From contig JAWWNJ010000017.1 of NCBI GenBank assembly GCA_037176885.1, positions 1,674,001 to 1,738,000 of the forward strand: a stretch of 64,000 bases of DNA. Reading direction: 5' to 3'. A program made the position numbers and the translations under genes. The notes under the pieces are model-generated. The model had not been told where the DNA came from. It searched no databases and was given only the letters and a program-made list of their open reading frames with translations. The stretch is from Favolaschia claudopus (lineage: Eukaryota > Basidiomycota > Agaricomycetes > Agaricales > Mycenaceae). The stretch's first letter is position 1; each line of letters begins with the position of its first letter. Shown here piece by piece: positions 33,056-44,583 of this stretch.

Positions 33056-33999
33056 CTACACCAGTCCGTGAACTTCCGCAAAGGGATCATCGTCCTGAGG
33101 AGCCTCGCGAATTTCGATGAAACCACGAGTGAATTTAGCGGCACGCTCGCCTGCAAGATGCTCGAGGAAGGCGATAGCCATGTCGGTACCTGTGGATGAG
33201 TCAGGACTCAGCTCGGAGCGGATAAATAAATTGAATGGGTGAGAGCGTACCTGCACTAACCCCAGAGCTTGTCCAGAGATTGCCTTGAGATTATCCTTCA
33301 AATCCGGTTCAACAGAAGGAAGAAAAAGCTAACCGTCGACAACCCAACGCGCCTTGGGGACCCACTCGATGTCTTTCGGGGAGGCAGCCTTGCAGCACGA
33401 TTAATTACAAGGGACATGTTTGTGTTGTACCAATCAGAAGGAGGACTCACCACAATAGCGCGATAAAACGCCTTGTTAGTTGTGGCTTTCTTGCCCGACA
33501 GAAGACCAACCACGGCGAGGATCAAGGAGCCCGCACAAACGGAGCAAATATATTTTGCCTTGGGCCCTCGTTGAACGAGAAATTCCTTCAAGCCGTCGGG
33601 AAGCGCAACGTTGCCCTTTTCGTCCGGGACCGGACCTGAATTCGAAAATGGATCATAAGTTAAATCCATGAACAAGTCTTGGCAAACGGGATTGAATGAA
33701 TATTAATACGTACCGGCGGGAACCCAGAAGATATCGTATTGTTTTTCACCCGCTACTGCCTTCGCGTATGTCGTGGTCGGGTTGATCGTCGGGGAATTGT
33801 TACCATTGGCGGAAACGACGGGGTCCATCGTCGGAGCGATGTAATCGAATGTGGCTCGGTATGGGACCTCGCCCATGGCTGGGCCGAAAACAGGATGATC
33901 GGCGTAGTTCAAACCAGAAAGGACCTCGACACAGGGGATGAAGTCGGAGAGGGTGACACCCGGATAGATGCAGACGGCGATGTTGAGTGTTTGAGGCAT
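33056..33999 (-). CDS. DJ-1/PfpI family protein (class I glutamine amidotransferase-like fold)
   Basis: Exons are 33999-33714, 33635-33451, 33388-33334, 33283-33251 and 33189-33056, giving 230 aa. The start is LNIAVCIYPGVTLSDFIPCV. YDIFWVPAG marks the strand before the Glu/Asp region. The nucleophile Cys lies in YICSVCAGSLILAVVGLLSG then KKATTNK. NLWTSSGVSAGTDMAIAFL and FIEIREAPQDDDPF complete the fold. The CAGS elbow and SAGTD segment recall isonitrile-hydratase-type members, but the true substrate is unknown. A TATATAAA box (minus strand, near 34080) lies about 80 bp upstream. The gene sits inside the tRNA-like repeat region. Confidence 0.85.
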
Positions 34000-34344
34000 G
34001 GTGAGATTGCGGTGAGTGTTCGCCGGATGTGTCGCGTTGTGCTAGTAGTGCGATGACTGGAAGATCGTCGAGGTTTAGTTTATATAGATTGTCTTGCATC
34101 GAGTCGGAACAAACCGCTGGTAGCGAAGCGGTCTGTTGATCCCGCCGGAATGGATTGAGGACGCGTAGTCTCTCGGCGGAGACAGTATACGTATAGGAAT
34201 CCAGCTCGGTGCCTTCGCTGTATCATATACTGTTACATGATGTACGCGCGTTTTCAGAGACGTTGCCATTGATTCAGCAATTGCACGGCAGTTGTTGCCA
34301 AGTTAGTTGACGGTCGAGAGAGAGGAGTTGTCATGCGTGTGACT

Positions 34345-34490
34345 TGTATCTGAAAAAGGCAAGGGAAGCACCAAAAGCGGGTGATGAGGGTTTTGGCAAA
34401 CATGCCCCACTTCCACCTCAGCGTCCTTGCCATGTCTATCCGCAAACGTTGACTATGCTCTTCTCGCCTCACACACCCTTGCAATCCTGA
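34345..34490 (-). repeat. Right copy of the dispersed inverted repeat (partner 30525-30640)
   Basis: On the minus strand it reads GAGGCGAGAAGAGCAT, GGCATGTTTGCCAAAACCC and CTTGCCTTTTTCAG in the same order as the left copy, with an extra insertion of about 20 bp. Confidence 0.6.
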
Positions 34491-34923
34491 GCCGTTTACG
34501 GGCAGCTGGTGTGCATCCTAGCCCAGCGCACCGACGTTTTACCGTACCGTGGCAGGCTCAGCAACTTCTTCTCGTTTTTTTCTGTAGTAGGATCGTGATC
34601 CTTCAGCTTCCTTCAGCTCAGCTCAGCCCGCTCCGTTCCGAGTCCGTTTTCGTTTGCCTGCTCCCGCACTTTCGCATCACTATCACCACCTACCGACCAC
34701 TGCATCCCAGAAACCAACCTTAAGTAACCGAATTTCGCGTCTAGGATTGAAACACCTTTCTTCAGCCAAGGTTCCTGTAACTCAATTCGAATATTGGAAC
34801 CACTGCAAACGCGCAAGCATATCTCACTTTGTCCCTGTGGAAGTTTTCGGTAAGTCCCATCCACATACATGAAGGCATATATCATCCGAGCGTAGGCATG
34901 GATTTGTTACACCCCCCGGCTGA

Positions 34924-35342
34924 GAAGCGACATCCATCAGACCGGCGTGATTACGGCTTCCCGTTTTGGACAATCTCGCTCGAAAAGGAAGTGCACTCTT
35001 TCCTTCAGCGAGCTCGCTCTATAGCTCGTTTCTCTCGCTGTCTTTTCTCTTCTATTCTATTATATGCATAATCTACGACATGGACTCTTCCTCATCTGCT
35101 GGAACCATCTCACAACTGGAAACTCCGGCAGGAGTGCGTGCTATCCTCAAGGTGCAAGCTTCGCTGTAAGGGCGAGGAAGTGCCAAAACGTATAATATAT
35201 TCTTCACCAGACGTGGTAGCAATGAAGGACGCGAGAGGACGCGAGTTTTGCAAAGCGAACGCGTCTCGGAGGTACTTCCTTTTCGAGCGGGATTCTCCAA
35301 AACGGGAAGCCGTAATCACGCCGGTCTGATGGATGTCGCTTC
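34924..35342. repeat. Near-perfect inverted repeat, arms of about 70 bp, possible LTR fragments
   Basis: Arms at about 34924-34992 and 35273-35342 share AGCGACATCCATCAGACC and ATTACGGCTTCCCGTTTTGG with few mismatches. The left arm is preceded by TGTTACACCCC, an LTR-like start, so these could be two inverted LTR fragments. About 280 bp lies between them, with no recognised gene. Confidence 0.7.
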
Positions 35343-35364
35343 CCAGCGTGACCCCTCAACAAAA

Positions 35365-35420
35365 ACAAGACTTTATATACGTTTGAACGACTATCTTCAA
35401 AGGAGTATATAAAGTCTTGT
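35365..35420. repeat. Perfect 16-bp palindromic hairpin
   Basis: ACAAGACTTTATATAC (35365-35380) is followed, after 24 nt, by its exact reverse complement (35405-35420). Confidence 0.85.
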
Positions 35421-35865
35421 TACGAGACTAATCCGAGCGTACGTTGGAAAGATTCGATCCCTTCCGGCTTGAAATCGTCTCTTAATCCCCAGCGTATCCA
35501 TTTCTGCACTCAGAAATTCGATAACAATTCAGAAGTCGTCGTACGTCCTCACTTCATAAACTCGCTGCATCATATGTCGACTGAGCTTTGAACTCAACAG
35601 CCGTTCACCTTCCGCTGGAGGTGGTATGCAATATATATATTTTCATCACCTTGGGAATGGTATTCAGTCTCCTCAATCAATGCACTGATTATCAGAGGTG
35701 CCGCTTTTTCGTTTGATCATCTTTCTTTGAGCTTTTGGTTTGATTCTATGTTACCAGAACGAACCTTGTTCTACTGTATGCCCCATTGACACCCGTTCGT
35801 TTTATTTTTCCAACCTTCGCAAACTCACGAACAGAATTTATTCAGCATCCTCGAAAGAGTCCGTG

Positions 35866-36738
35866 TGTGGGCCATATAGTGTCTAATAATTCGGGTAACA
35901 CAGAAAAAAGTTGAAATGACATGCTTTTCGAGAAAAAAGTTAAAACGACACATGCTCTTGGAGAGAGTTGAGATATCGATGCCTTCAACTAAGAAGTGAG
36001 CCTGGGCTTGTGCCCAGGCGTTCAAGCCTAACTGAACTGAGTATTGAGTTGGAAGCCTTGAAGGCAGCCGTCTGATAACGGATCAGATTAGGGTTGATCA
36101 ATTGATCTCTTACACATTGTCCAGAAAATTATTGGACAAACTAGATTCAACCCACTGTTCTTACATTATTGCCCAAAATGACTCCAAATTTGCGAACTGC
36201 ATTGCTTACCTGCCTTCAGAAGCTTCAGTATAGCTTGGGTCTAGGGGATTGATTCCAGGCATGATCAGCAGTGGATCAGTCGCTTCAGACCTTGATTGAG
36301 GAAAAAAACTCGCAGGCTGATGTAATTTCAAACTGGCATCGGCAGTGGGGGCAGCCACTTTAGATTGCCAGCCGCAAGGCCCTCCATCTCCGCTGCGTTC
36401 CATAGAGACTTGAAATCGAAATCACAACTGATCATTGATATCATCACGATATGCCATGCCGATACCTCGGCTGGAAAATGCACGAACCTTACTCACCTTT
36501 CTGCGATCGCAAAGTTTGGCATGAGTACACTTGGTAGGCCGAAGGTGAATGTCGTTTCGACTAGCTTCATATCTTATGTCGTTTCAAAAAAATTCGAGGT
36601 CTGTCATTTCAGTATTTTTTCATCCATAGCGGGTCATTTCAACTACATTTAGCGCAATCAGTGTCATTTCAAGTAATTTTCAGCCTGGTCATGTCATCTC
36701 GCGTATATTGGTATTTATTAGACACTATATGTGCCATA
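35866..36738. mobile_element. Non-autonomous TIR DNA transposon, 873 bp, 6-bp target duplication
   Basis: 24-bp terminal inverted repeats with three mismatches (left TGTGGGCCATATAGTGTC, right complement TATGGCACATATAGTGTC) are flanked by TCCGTG duplications at 35860-35865 and 36739-36744. GTCATTTCA-like motifs recur about every 30 bp at the right end (near 36575, 36602, 36632, 36663) and appear inverted at the left end. They look like subterminal transposase-binding sites. No transposase frame was found. It sits in a spacer of the tRNA-like repeat. Confidence 0.85.
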
Positions 36739-36782
36739 TCCGTGAGCTCTTTACCCGAACAAAACTCTGTGGAAGATAGAGA

Positions 36783-36877
36783 GACTCGATTGCGAGGGGC
36801 TCGCCTCTGCTTCTTATAGTTTGACTTGCATTTCGCTGCATGCCGTGGAGTTAGCCTGTTCGACTCAGGCTTGAGTC
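36783..36877 (+). repeat. tRNA-like repeat, copy 6
   Basis: It has the same core as the array at 31576: GACTCGA, the GCGAG/CTCGC hairpin, CTCTGC...GTGGAG, and the TTCGACT T-loop. The closing strand is TTGAGTC, so one acceptor pair becomes G-T. Confidence 0.75.
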
Positions 36878-37085
36878 GTACACTGCCAGCAGTATTCACA
36901 GAGTGAAGTTCTTAATTTTTGTTGCTGCTGCCGAGTCCCAATCCTGATTTTTCGAACATGGAGGAAGCATGTTCAACTTGGAATCGAATTGACAGTGCTT
37001 ACTAGCAAATTCATATGCAGATTCAAGGTTGACGTCGAAGATCCAGGAGAAAAAGTGTCAAAAAGGTTTTGCAAACGTAGCGTAC

Positions 37086-37168
37086 GACTCGGGCCTCAGT
37101 CGGACAGGCAGGTTCCAGATATTCATGGGCGCTGGTTTTGCTGGAGGCGAACCGTTCGCAATTGATTG
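37086..37168 (-). repeat. tRNA-like repeat, copy 7, reversed
   Basis: On the minus strand the D-like hairpin is GCGAA-CGG-TTCGC and the anticodon-like stem is TCCAG/CTGGA. Both differ from the array on the two sides of the helix, so pairing is kept. The T-loop is TCCGACT. Confidence 0.65.
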
Positions 37169-37485
37169 AAGGGAATGAATGACTTTTGATTTTTGGGAGG
37201 ACATTGGGTGTGAATGAAGCTTCACTTGATCTGTATGAGAGTAGGAATTTCGTGGGGTTCCCCAATCGAGAGGGAGATGGCTGTGGGCACGAGAGAGAGG
37301 ACGGGAGGAAAATCGGCATGAACCAAGGCTTTCTGAAGTGCAATTTTGTTTTCAACTCGTCGTCGCGAGTGGCCATGGAAGTTCTTCCATATTAAGGAGG
37401 GAGGATGTTACACAAGGATGGAAGCAAAAATTTAAACAAAAATACCTTTTGGACAAGAAAAAGCATGGAAACGCGTTTGAGATAC

Positions 37486-37571
37486 GACTCGTGCCTGAGT
37501 CGAACAGGCAGGCCTTTGATGCGTTTGCCCCAAGAAACAGGGAATGGGAGGCAAATCGCTCGATACCGAGT
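37486..37571 (-). repeat. tRNA-like repeat, copy 8, reversed and degenerate
   Basis: The T-arm GCCTG-TTCGACT-CAGGC is perfect. The D-like hairpin and 5' acceptor strand are only partly kept. Confidence 0.55.
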
Positions 37572-37782
37572 TTTATATCGAGGAGCTGGAGGATTGGGTA
37601 GGGGGTAAGCATGATGAAATCGAAGGGTTCAGAGCCAGAGAAGATGATAAAAGAAGAGGCTTGAGAACTCACCCCATGTTTGAAGGCGTAAGTATGATCT
37701 GAGTTTAGCAGGGCGGGTAAGAAATTGGTTTGTCGATTTTGAATCTGTGTAGCGTAGTAGTATATCTGCTCATGACTAGTGA

Positions 37783-37918
37783 GTCGTACCACAATGCCTG
37801 GGTCGATTTTCGAACAGGCAGGTTTCTCATGAGTCGAGTGAGTCGATAGGTAGCGAAGATCCGAGTCCATTGTCAATGCACAAGAATTCGGGAAGCGAAT
37901 CGCTCTCTATTGAGTCGT
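37783..37918 (-). repeat. tRNA-like repeat, copy 9, reversed and degenerate
   Basis: Only the CCTGTTCGA region and a GCGATTCGC-like hairpin can be matched, with extra sequence between them. Confidence 0.4.
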
Positions 37919-38435
37919 AATTGGTCCGCAATTGCTTAGAAGGCAGACGACGATCAGCGAGAAACTTCGTGAAGAGATGCATCATGTCAACGTGTCGTGT
38001 CCGAAAAAGGCAAAGGAATTGCCAGAAATGGACCGCAGTCGGCGTGATAAACGCGTCACGTGTAGGCGTCACACCCTTATCCCGCTCTCAACCTGCTGGC
38101 GTTTGCTTTAGCTTCTCTTTAGCTTGGGCCGTCCTTCCGGCTTAAAGTTGCGAAAACACCGATCTTGAGGGCCACTTGTGGGTTTGCGTTGCCGACTTGT
38201 GCCCTGGATTGCTCAGGACTCGACGAGATTCGACGAGCTTGTTGGCCAGGGCCTTCGACTGACGGACTGCGAACTGGAACAGCGCGTAGACAACACTCAA
38301 TACTCACCCACATACTGCTTTGACGTACTGCAAGATACCTGGACGTTTGGCTTTTCTCTGGCTTTGGCTTTTCTGCTCGGTGCCGACGACGACGATCTCG
38401 AAGTCCGCGTCGAGTTAGGTTAGCTTTGGCGTAAG

Positions 38436-41400
38436 ATGGATCTAGATTCCGATTTGCGAAACCTGAGCGAATCGCATCCGCTCAGTGAGGAGGTGTCCAG
38501 CTTGCGGGCTTTGGTGGTTAGGTTCCAGGTATGGTATGCTTTCACATCTCTTTGCTTTTTTTTTTCCCGTGTATATTTCTCTATCTTTCTTCTTCCAGCA
38601 AACTTCTAACTCATTTTCGCTCATACACAGGCCGAATCTCACGCCGCCTCCATAAACCTCCAACGACACGCCCTCACCTCCACCACCCATGCCACCCGCA
38701 TCGTCGAGCTCGAAGCGGAGAACACCCTCCTGCGCGACGAGCTAGCGATCCTCCGCGCTAACCCCGCTTCTCCATCCTCCTCCTCCGCCGCTTCTTCTTC
38801 GACATTCATCACCACCGCCCCCGAAGACCCTCAAACAACCATCACCCAACTCACTCTCTCCCTCCGACACCTCTCCTCCAAACTCACACTAACCGAATCT
38901 GCGCTCTCCTCCGCGCTCCTCGCCACCACCCAAGCGGAGAGCCTCGGAAAGGAACAGGAGTTCAGAGCGGAGCAGGCGTATGCGCTCGCAGCGAGGGCGA
39001 ATGCGGCGCGGGAGGAGGCGTGGGGGCACGCAAAACGGCTGGCGAGGATGTTGACGGAGAGGGAGAGGGAGGTGGACGGGTTGGAGGGCGTGGTGAGGGA
39101 CTATGCGGAGTTGGTGAGGAGGTTGGAGGGGAGGGGGAGTACGAGTATAGGTGGAGGGCACGCGAGGCAGGCAAGTGCGAGTGGGACGAGTGGAAGCACG
39201 CCGACGCTGGTGGAGCAGGATCTGGAAGCCATACCGCCTGCTTTGTCTGAGACTGAGAAAGCGGCGAATGCACTACACCCAGACGCAGAGACACAAACCC
39301 TCCTCGACTCCCTCGACCTCGCGCGCGCGGAGCTCGCCGCTGCGCAGACGCTTATTAGCGACCTCGGGACGGAGCTCGCGAAGGCGAAGTACGAGCGGGA
39401 GGTGGCGAGGGTGGAAGATCGGAGCGCGGCGGGGATGGTGGAGAGGTATATGTGAGTAATAGCGTGTTTTCCTTCGTCTGCATTCTTCCTTGTATTCTAC
39501 TCTTCTTCCTATATCCTCTTTCTATCTTCTTCCTACCCAATTTTTTTCTTCTACCTCCTACCGTCGACTAATTATGACCTTACAGGAAATTCACCCAGCA
39601 AACAACCACCTCTCTACACGCTTCGCTCGCGGCGCTGCGGACTCGACATGCAGCGACGCTTGCTACGCTGGAGGCTACGGTGGAGAAGATGGGGGAGAGG
39701 GTTCGGAGGGGGGAGGGGGAGGTGAGTCTTGTGTTTCTTTCCTTGCTTTGAGTTTCGGGTTTGTGTTTCGAGTCTCTTTTTTCGCTTTTTTTCGTCCGGC
39801 GGGGCGTTTGAGATGTCGGGACAGGGTACCAGCAGACACTGGGTCAGACGAGCACTCAGGTCCGCGTGGAGTTGATGGAGGAGTTGCTGGGCCGGAGTCC
39901 GAGTTGATGCCTTCTGAGGACACCGTAGTTGTGGTCCTGGCCCTCTTCTGCGGATGGCGGTCTCAAACCCTTTCTTGCTCCAGCCCGGTCGACGTGCTTG
40001 TCTGTTCCTCTTCTTTCTTCGCGTCCCGCTCGTCGGGTTCAAGGAGAGGGTGGTTTTTTTGACGGGCGACGACTTCGTCTTGCTGATAGTGTCAGGCCGG
40101 GATTTCTTTGGTTCTTTCTTCTCTTGGGTTTATTTCCTTTCTTGAAGCTGCGATGAGTTTTTGTGTCGCGGGGAAGCGAACGAAAACAAAGACGGGGCTG
40201 CGGTCTTGGGGGTTCTGCGAGGTGTATGTATAGAGCGGGGCGGGGCGTTGGTGTCTCTATCTGCTTTCGTGTTTGTAGGCAAGGGCGCGTTGTAACGCTT
40301 TGGCAGTCCCATAAGTGTAGCTTGCATTTTTGGGCTGTACAAGTGAGGATTCGCCTGGCGAAGCTGGTCGATCGAAAACCCCGGTACCGGACGCCCACCG
40401 CGCTTCTGTGCCTTAGGCAACAATCCTGGGATTTGAATTTGATTCCTGGCCGGCCTACAGCGTCTCAGCGCTATTCCTTTCTATTCTTTTCCATTCTGTA
40501 TACCATACGCATGCGTGGAGATACGCCTGGTTTATCTTGGTGTTCTTCTCTTCTCCTCTTCTCCTCTTCTCTCTCGCCTCTTCGACCTCTTACTAACAAT
40601 CCTTTTCGTTACGAAACAGATAACGACCCTCCGCACAGCGCTGGACGCCTCCGCGCTTGCCGTCCTCCGGGAGAGCGTCGCGCGCCGGCGGGAAGTCGCG
40701 CTGAGGATGAAGATGGTGGGGAGGGAGGAGAGGGTGAAAGGGGTGCTGGGGGAAGCGGTGAGAAGGGCGGAGGCTGTCAACAAGCAAACTCTTCCTCCTT
40801 CAAGCCAAGAAGCAGAAGAACTGGAGTTGCAGGAGAACAGCGAGGAGGCGAAGAAGCTTGGGAGGCTGGTCGGAGATGTGAGGCGTGTCTTGGGAATGTT
40901 GGATGCGTATCTTGGTCGTAGTGTGAATGGGGAGGAGGTTGCTGTGGCTAACGGGACGACGACGGTCAAGAAGGTGGATGCGGGGACGGAGGGGCGGATG
41001 CGTGTGTTGGAGGAAGCGGTGGGGATGTTGGTGGCGGAGTTGGAGGAGAGGGATTTGGGGGTTAAGGCGAACGAGATTAATAGAGGGGAAGGAGGAGAGG
41101 AGAAGGCGGTGGCGGCGGTGGTGGTGCGGGACGAGAAGGTGGTGATCAGGGAGAAGGACGTGAGGAACGGGGAGGAGGAGCCAGTGTCAAAGGAGGGGGA
41201 GAAGGAGTTGGCGACGACGGTGGAAGAGAACGATGAGAAAGAACCCTCGGTGGTCATAGACGGGGTGGATAAGCTGCCAGAAGAATCCGAGCAGGGCGAG
41301 GAAGGTGTCGAGGAAGCCTTGGGAGCAGGGGATGAAGAAGGGCGTGGAGGTGAGGTAGTGGCGGATGAGGTTGAGGTCGAAGTGGCACATCAGGAGGAAG

Positions 41401-42908
41401 AAGAAGCGCACGAAGAAGAAGCGCCTCCGCTCTCTGTCGATGATGATCTTGCCCCAGTAAAGGTCGAGAACGCATATGAGCCAGCAGACGAGGGTCAGAG
41501 GCAGGAGATACTGGACGCTCCACCCGTTCAAGCTCCTTCGTCTGACAGTGACGAACACGTATCTCAGCGCGAACCCGCAATCTCTGCTGAGCTTATCGAG
41601 GATGCTAGTCAGAAGAACGAGGTTTCCAGGCTTGATGAGGTCTCCCTGGACGCCGTCGACTCGCAGGAGGTTACTGCTGATGCCTCTGTGAAGTCTCCCG
41701 TTGCCCCTTCCGCCCCCGCCGATGTTAATGGGCCGGGCGAGGACCAACACCTGAGCTCGGTCCCGGACGACGATGTATCACTCATACCTGCATCCGATCC
41801 TCCTCGGCCTCGTGCCAGTACCGCCGCAGACCCAACTTCCAGCAGCGAGGCCTCCACCAACTTTACATCCTTGACACCCGCACCCGCCATCGCTTTCCCG
41901 TCTACTAACGATTTACCTGAGGTCATCGGCGTAGATCTCCACGTCACCGCCTCCCCTATGCCCCAACCCACACACCCGCTCCTTGCTGAGCTCGCCGCAG
42001 CCCACGAGCGATACACTGCCCTCCAGCGCGCCTTTCGCGATTGCCATGCAGCGCTGCAAGAGCTTCGGTCGGCACTCCAAGATCCCCCTGGTGCGACTTC
42101 GCCTCAGCAGACGGAGACACTGAAAAGTGCTGTAGAAAGGCTGCATGATTACACCGAGGACGCGCGGGTGGAGCTTGAGATACGGGTTGCAGATGGGACG
42201 GTATTGGCGCGTGGGTGGGAGGCGATTGTCGGGTTGCCGCCGCCTACACCGGCTTCTCCACGTCAATATTCCTCTGATGGTGGTGGAGAGGAGGGTGAGG
42301 TGCGGAAACAGATTGCGGCGTATTTGACGAGGGACGCGGAGGTCGAGGCGGGATTCAGGAGGAAGCTTGAGGATGTGGAGCATGATGTGGCGGTTGTGAA
42401 GGGCGTGGTGTATGCCCCGCCGTCGGTCTCGTCTGTTTCTGATTCGCCTGAACCCCCTCAACCTGTCTCGCCTGTGCCGCAGAAGGCGGAAGGCGGATGG
42501 GCAGCGTGGTTGACTGGTGGAACTGCGGCAAGTGCGAACGGGAGGAGAACGCCGCCGTCGCCTGGGTTTGGGCTTGCTGACGCGCCGACGTTCGGGAGCG
42601 TCATGACGAGTCCGCGGTTGAGGCATTCTGCGTCGGCGGCAAGGCTCGCGTCGAGGGGTGGCACGCCGCATAGTACGAATCCGTTGGAGGGGTTGGGGCT
42701 GAGGGTGCCAATGCCGATGCAGGTGTATGTGCCGCCGCAGCAACAGCAGCAGCCGCAGCCGAGGCAGAGAACGATTTCGGGTGTGTATATGCTGGGGCTG
42801 GGGATGGGCGTGGGTGGTCCACAGGGGAGGCGACCGAGTACGTTGGGGTTGTCGAGGCAGAGCTCAACATTTGGGAAGAGCGCTGGGGATGAAGGGGACG
42901 TCGAGTAG
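38436..42908 (+). CDS. Large coiled-coil protein, 1112 aa
   Basis: Exons are 38436-38528, 38631-39451, 39586-39721 and 40620-42908. Exons 1-3 and the start of exon 4 form long heptad-like helices (RIVELEAENTLLRDELAIL and LEATVEKMGERVRRGEGE joined to ITTLRTALDASALAVL). A long acidic Glu/Val-rich low-complexity region follows. A second helical block (ELAAAHERYTALQRAFRDC) precedes a Ser/Pro-rich tail with QQQQQPQP and RPSTLGLSRQSS. The acceptor before exon 4 has a textbook TACTAAC branch site. No catalytic domain is seen, and a cytoskeletal or septation scaffold is plausible. Intron 3 is 898 nt, far longer than any other here. Confidence 0.75.
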
Positions 42909-43384
42909 ACCTGGAGGTAAATCGCTAGTTTCATTTTGGTGTTAGGCGTGATGCTCATCGTCAAAGATCTAGATGCGTGAATAAATGGAATGTTACTTGG
43001 CAGCAAAAATACGGCCCACGACGTTCGCAACGCGTAGTGAGAGTATCAACATTTGGCAGGAACGATTGTTCTGTCATGGAGGGGACATTCATGCGCCAGA
43101 TGAGAGATCGGTGCTTCTCAGAACGACATAGCACGGGATGCGGAGGCGCACCGTGCCTTGAGCGCGGTGCTGCTGTCGAATGGCCGAAGGCTGTTATTGA
43201 CTGCACACGTTGGATGTCAACGTCGTGGGGCTTGCAAGTTTGCAGGCGCCATTGATAACAGCGTTCAGAAAAGGAATCTATCGACGTACTCCAGCGACTC
43301 GAGCGTCAAGTTCGTTATGTGATTCGGTGGCGGGTTAACTATAGATACAACAGCGTGAACGGTTTTGATACAGCACGGACAGGT
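42909..43384. other. Intergenic, no feature seen
   Basis: No convincing gene is seen. It separates the 3' ends of the coiled-coil gene and the convergent membrane-protein gene. Confidence 0.5.
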
Positions 43385-44583
43385 CTATACGCTATGCTGA
43401 ATGTGTTCAGATTTTTTGTCGCGGACATTTTGCCTCGAATCGACGGTTTGGTCGGTTTCGACGGTAATACGGATGGTACTTGTCATTGACCGCGATGGAT
43501 GGCTGCTGAAAGTCATGTCCGTGAGGTTCGCTGTTGTAAGCGAAGGCGGGGAAGGTCCAAGATGGGCACGGGAGTTTAGAATCTAGAAAACTAAATCGGT
43601 ATGATGGGGAGGAAGGTACGAGGAACTGACCACCAGGATGCTGTTGGAGTACGCCTTCGATAACCAGATACACCAAGTGAGGTGGTAGTTATTTCCGTCG
43701 AATGCCACGTAAAGAGCCAAAGTGACAATGGCACAGATCGCGCATAATACACCGGTTTCGACACTGAGCTGTTCATCGCGCGATTAATAATTTAGCTCTT
43801 AAGCCAAAATTCATAGCTCACCCTTATGATACGGGAAACGGCGCTATTGGTAGGACTTCTGAACTCCCTTTGACGTGCTCTCGTCATATAGAAACACATT
43901 GCCACAACAATTATCAGGTCCGAAGCTGCGGTGGCGGCGAGCCAGGCCTGCCATGATTTAATTCGACGCAAAGTTGACCGAAAAGGCAGAGGCGCACCAC
44001 TGGTATTTTGAACTGGTTGAATTGCAGTGAAGAAAAACGGTCGACGCGGGAAATTTCAACACCACTCCATATTCCTGCCGCGTATTGGAAGGCAGAGATC
44101 TGAAAGAAACAATGAAGCTCAGGATCAATGAAACACAACTACACTCACGGCTACGATAAGTGCTGGAACTATCGTGACGCCACCGCCGACAATTGAAATG
44201 CGCCAGGCGAAAAACACCTGCCCCACGAAAGCGACTGCCAAAATTCAATCAACGAAATTCCAAACGAGACGGGCATCACTCACTGGTGGATCCAATGACC
44301 GGAACACTGAACCATGCCAGGCCCACCTTATCCAGACTATCGGGATCACCCCAGTGTGAGCCAAAGATCACAATAGCATCCCTGCTGTCTCCGAACGTCT
44401 CAATAATCTCGGCGCAAAAGACAAAGAGAACGATAAATTTGTTCTGCCATCTGTCCCTTGGAAATGCGAGAAAATACAGATCTAAAAGATCGTGAGGGGA
44501 AACCTTTGCAATATAAGACTTGACGCACAAACTTGAACACAGAGTACTCCAAGAAAACACCAGTTGATAACGGTGCCAATGAA
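43385..44583 (-). CDS. DUF6534-like 7-TM membrane protein, copy 1 (5' end unresolved)
   Basis: The readable product starts FIGTVINWCFLGVLCVQVYL then YFLAFPRDRWQNKFIVLFVF. VGLAWFSVPVIG and FVGQVFFAWRISIVGG follow, then SAFQYAAGIWSG, AWLAATAASDLIIVVAMC, SRIIRLSVETGVLCAICA and WLSKAYSNSILVILNSRAHL. These are the ordered helices and the SK-x-Y-x-N-S...LNSR end of DUF6534 proteins. Confident last exons are 43768-43631 and 43582-43385. The true first exon lies upstream of 44583 and could not be fixed. Role unknown. The tandem partner is at 46021. Confidence 0.75.

Noticed and set aside
39614..40423. Basic minus-strand frames inside the 898-nt intron as a nested gene
   Set aside because: The frames are broken, lack good starts and consistent splice sites, and are low in complexity. 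Kept only as an observation on the intron.
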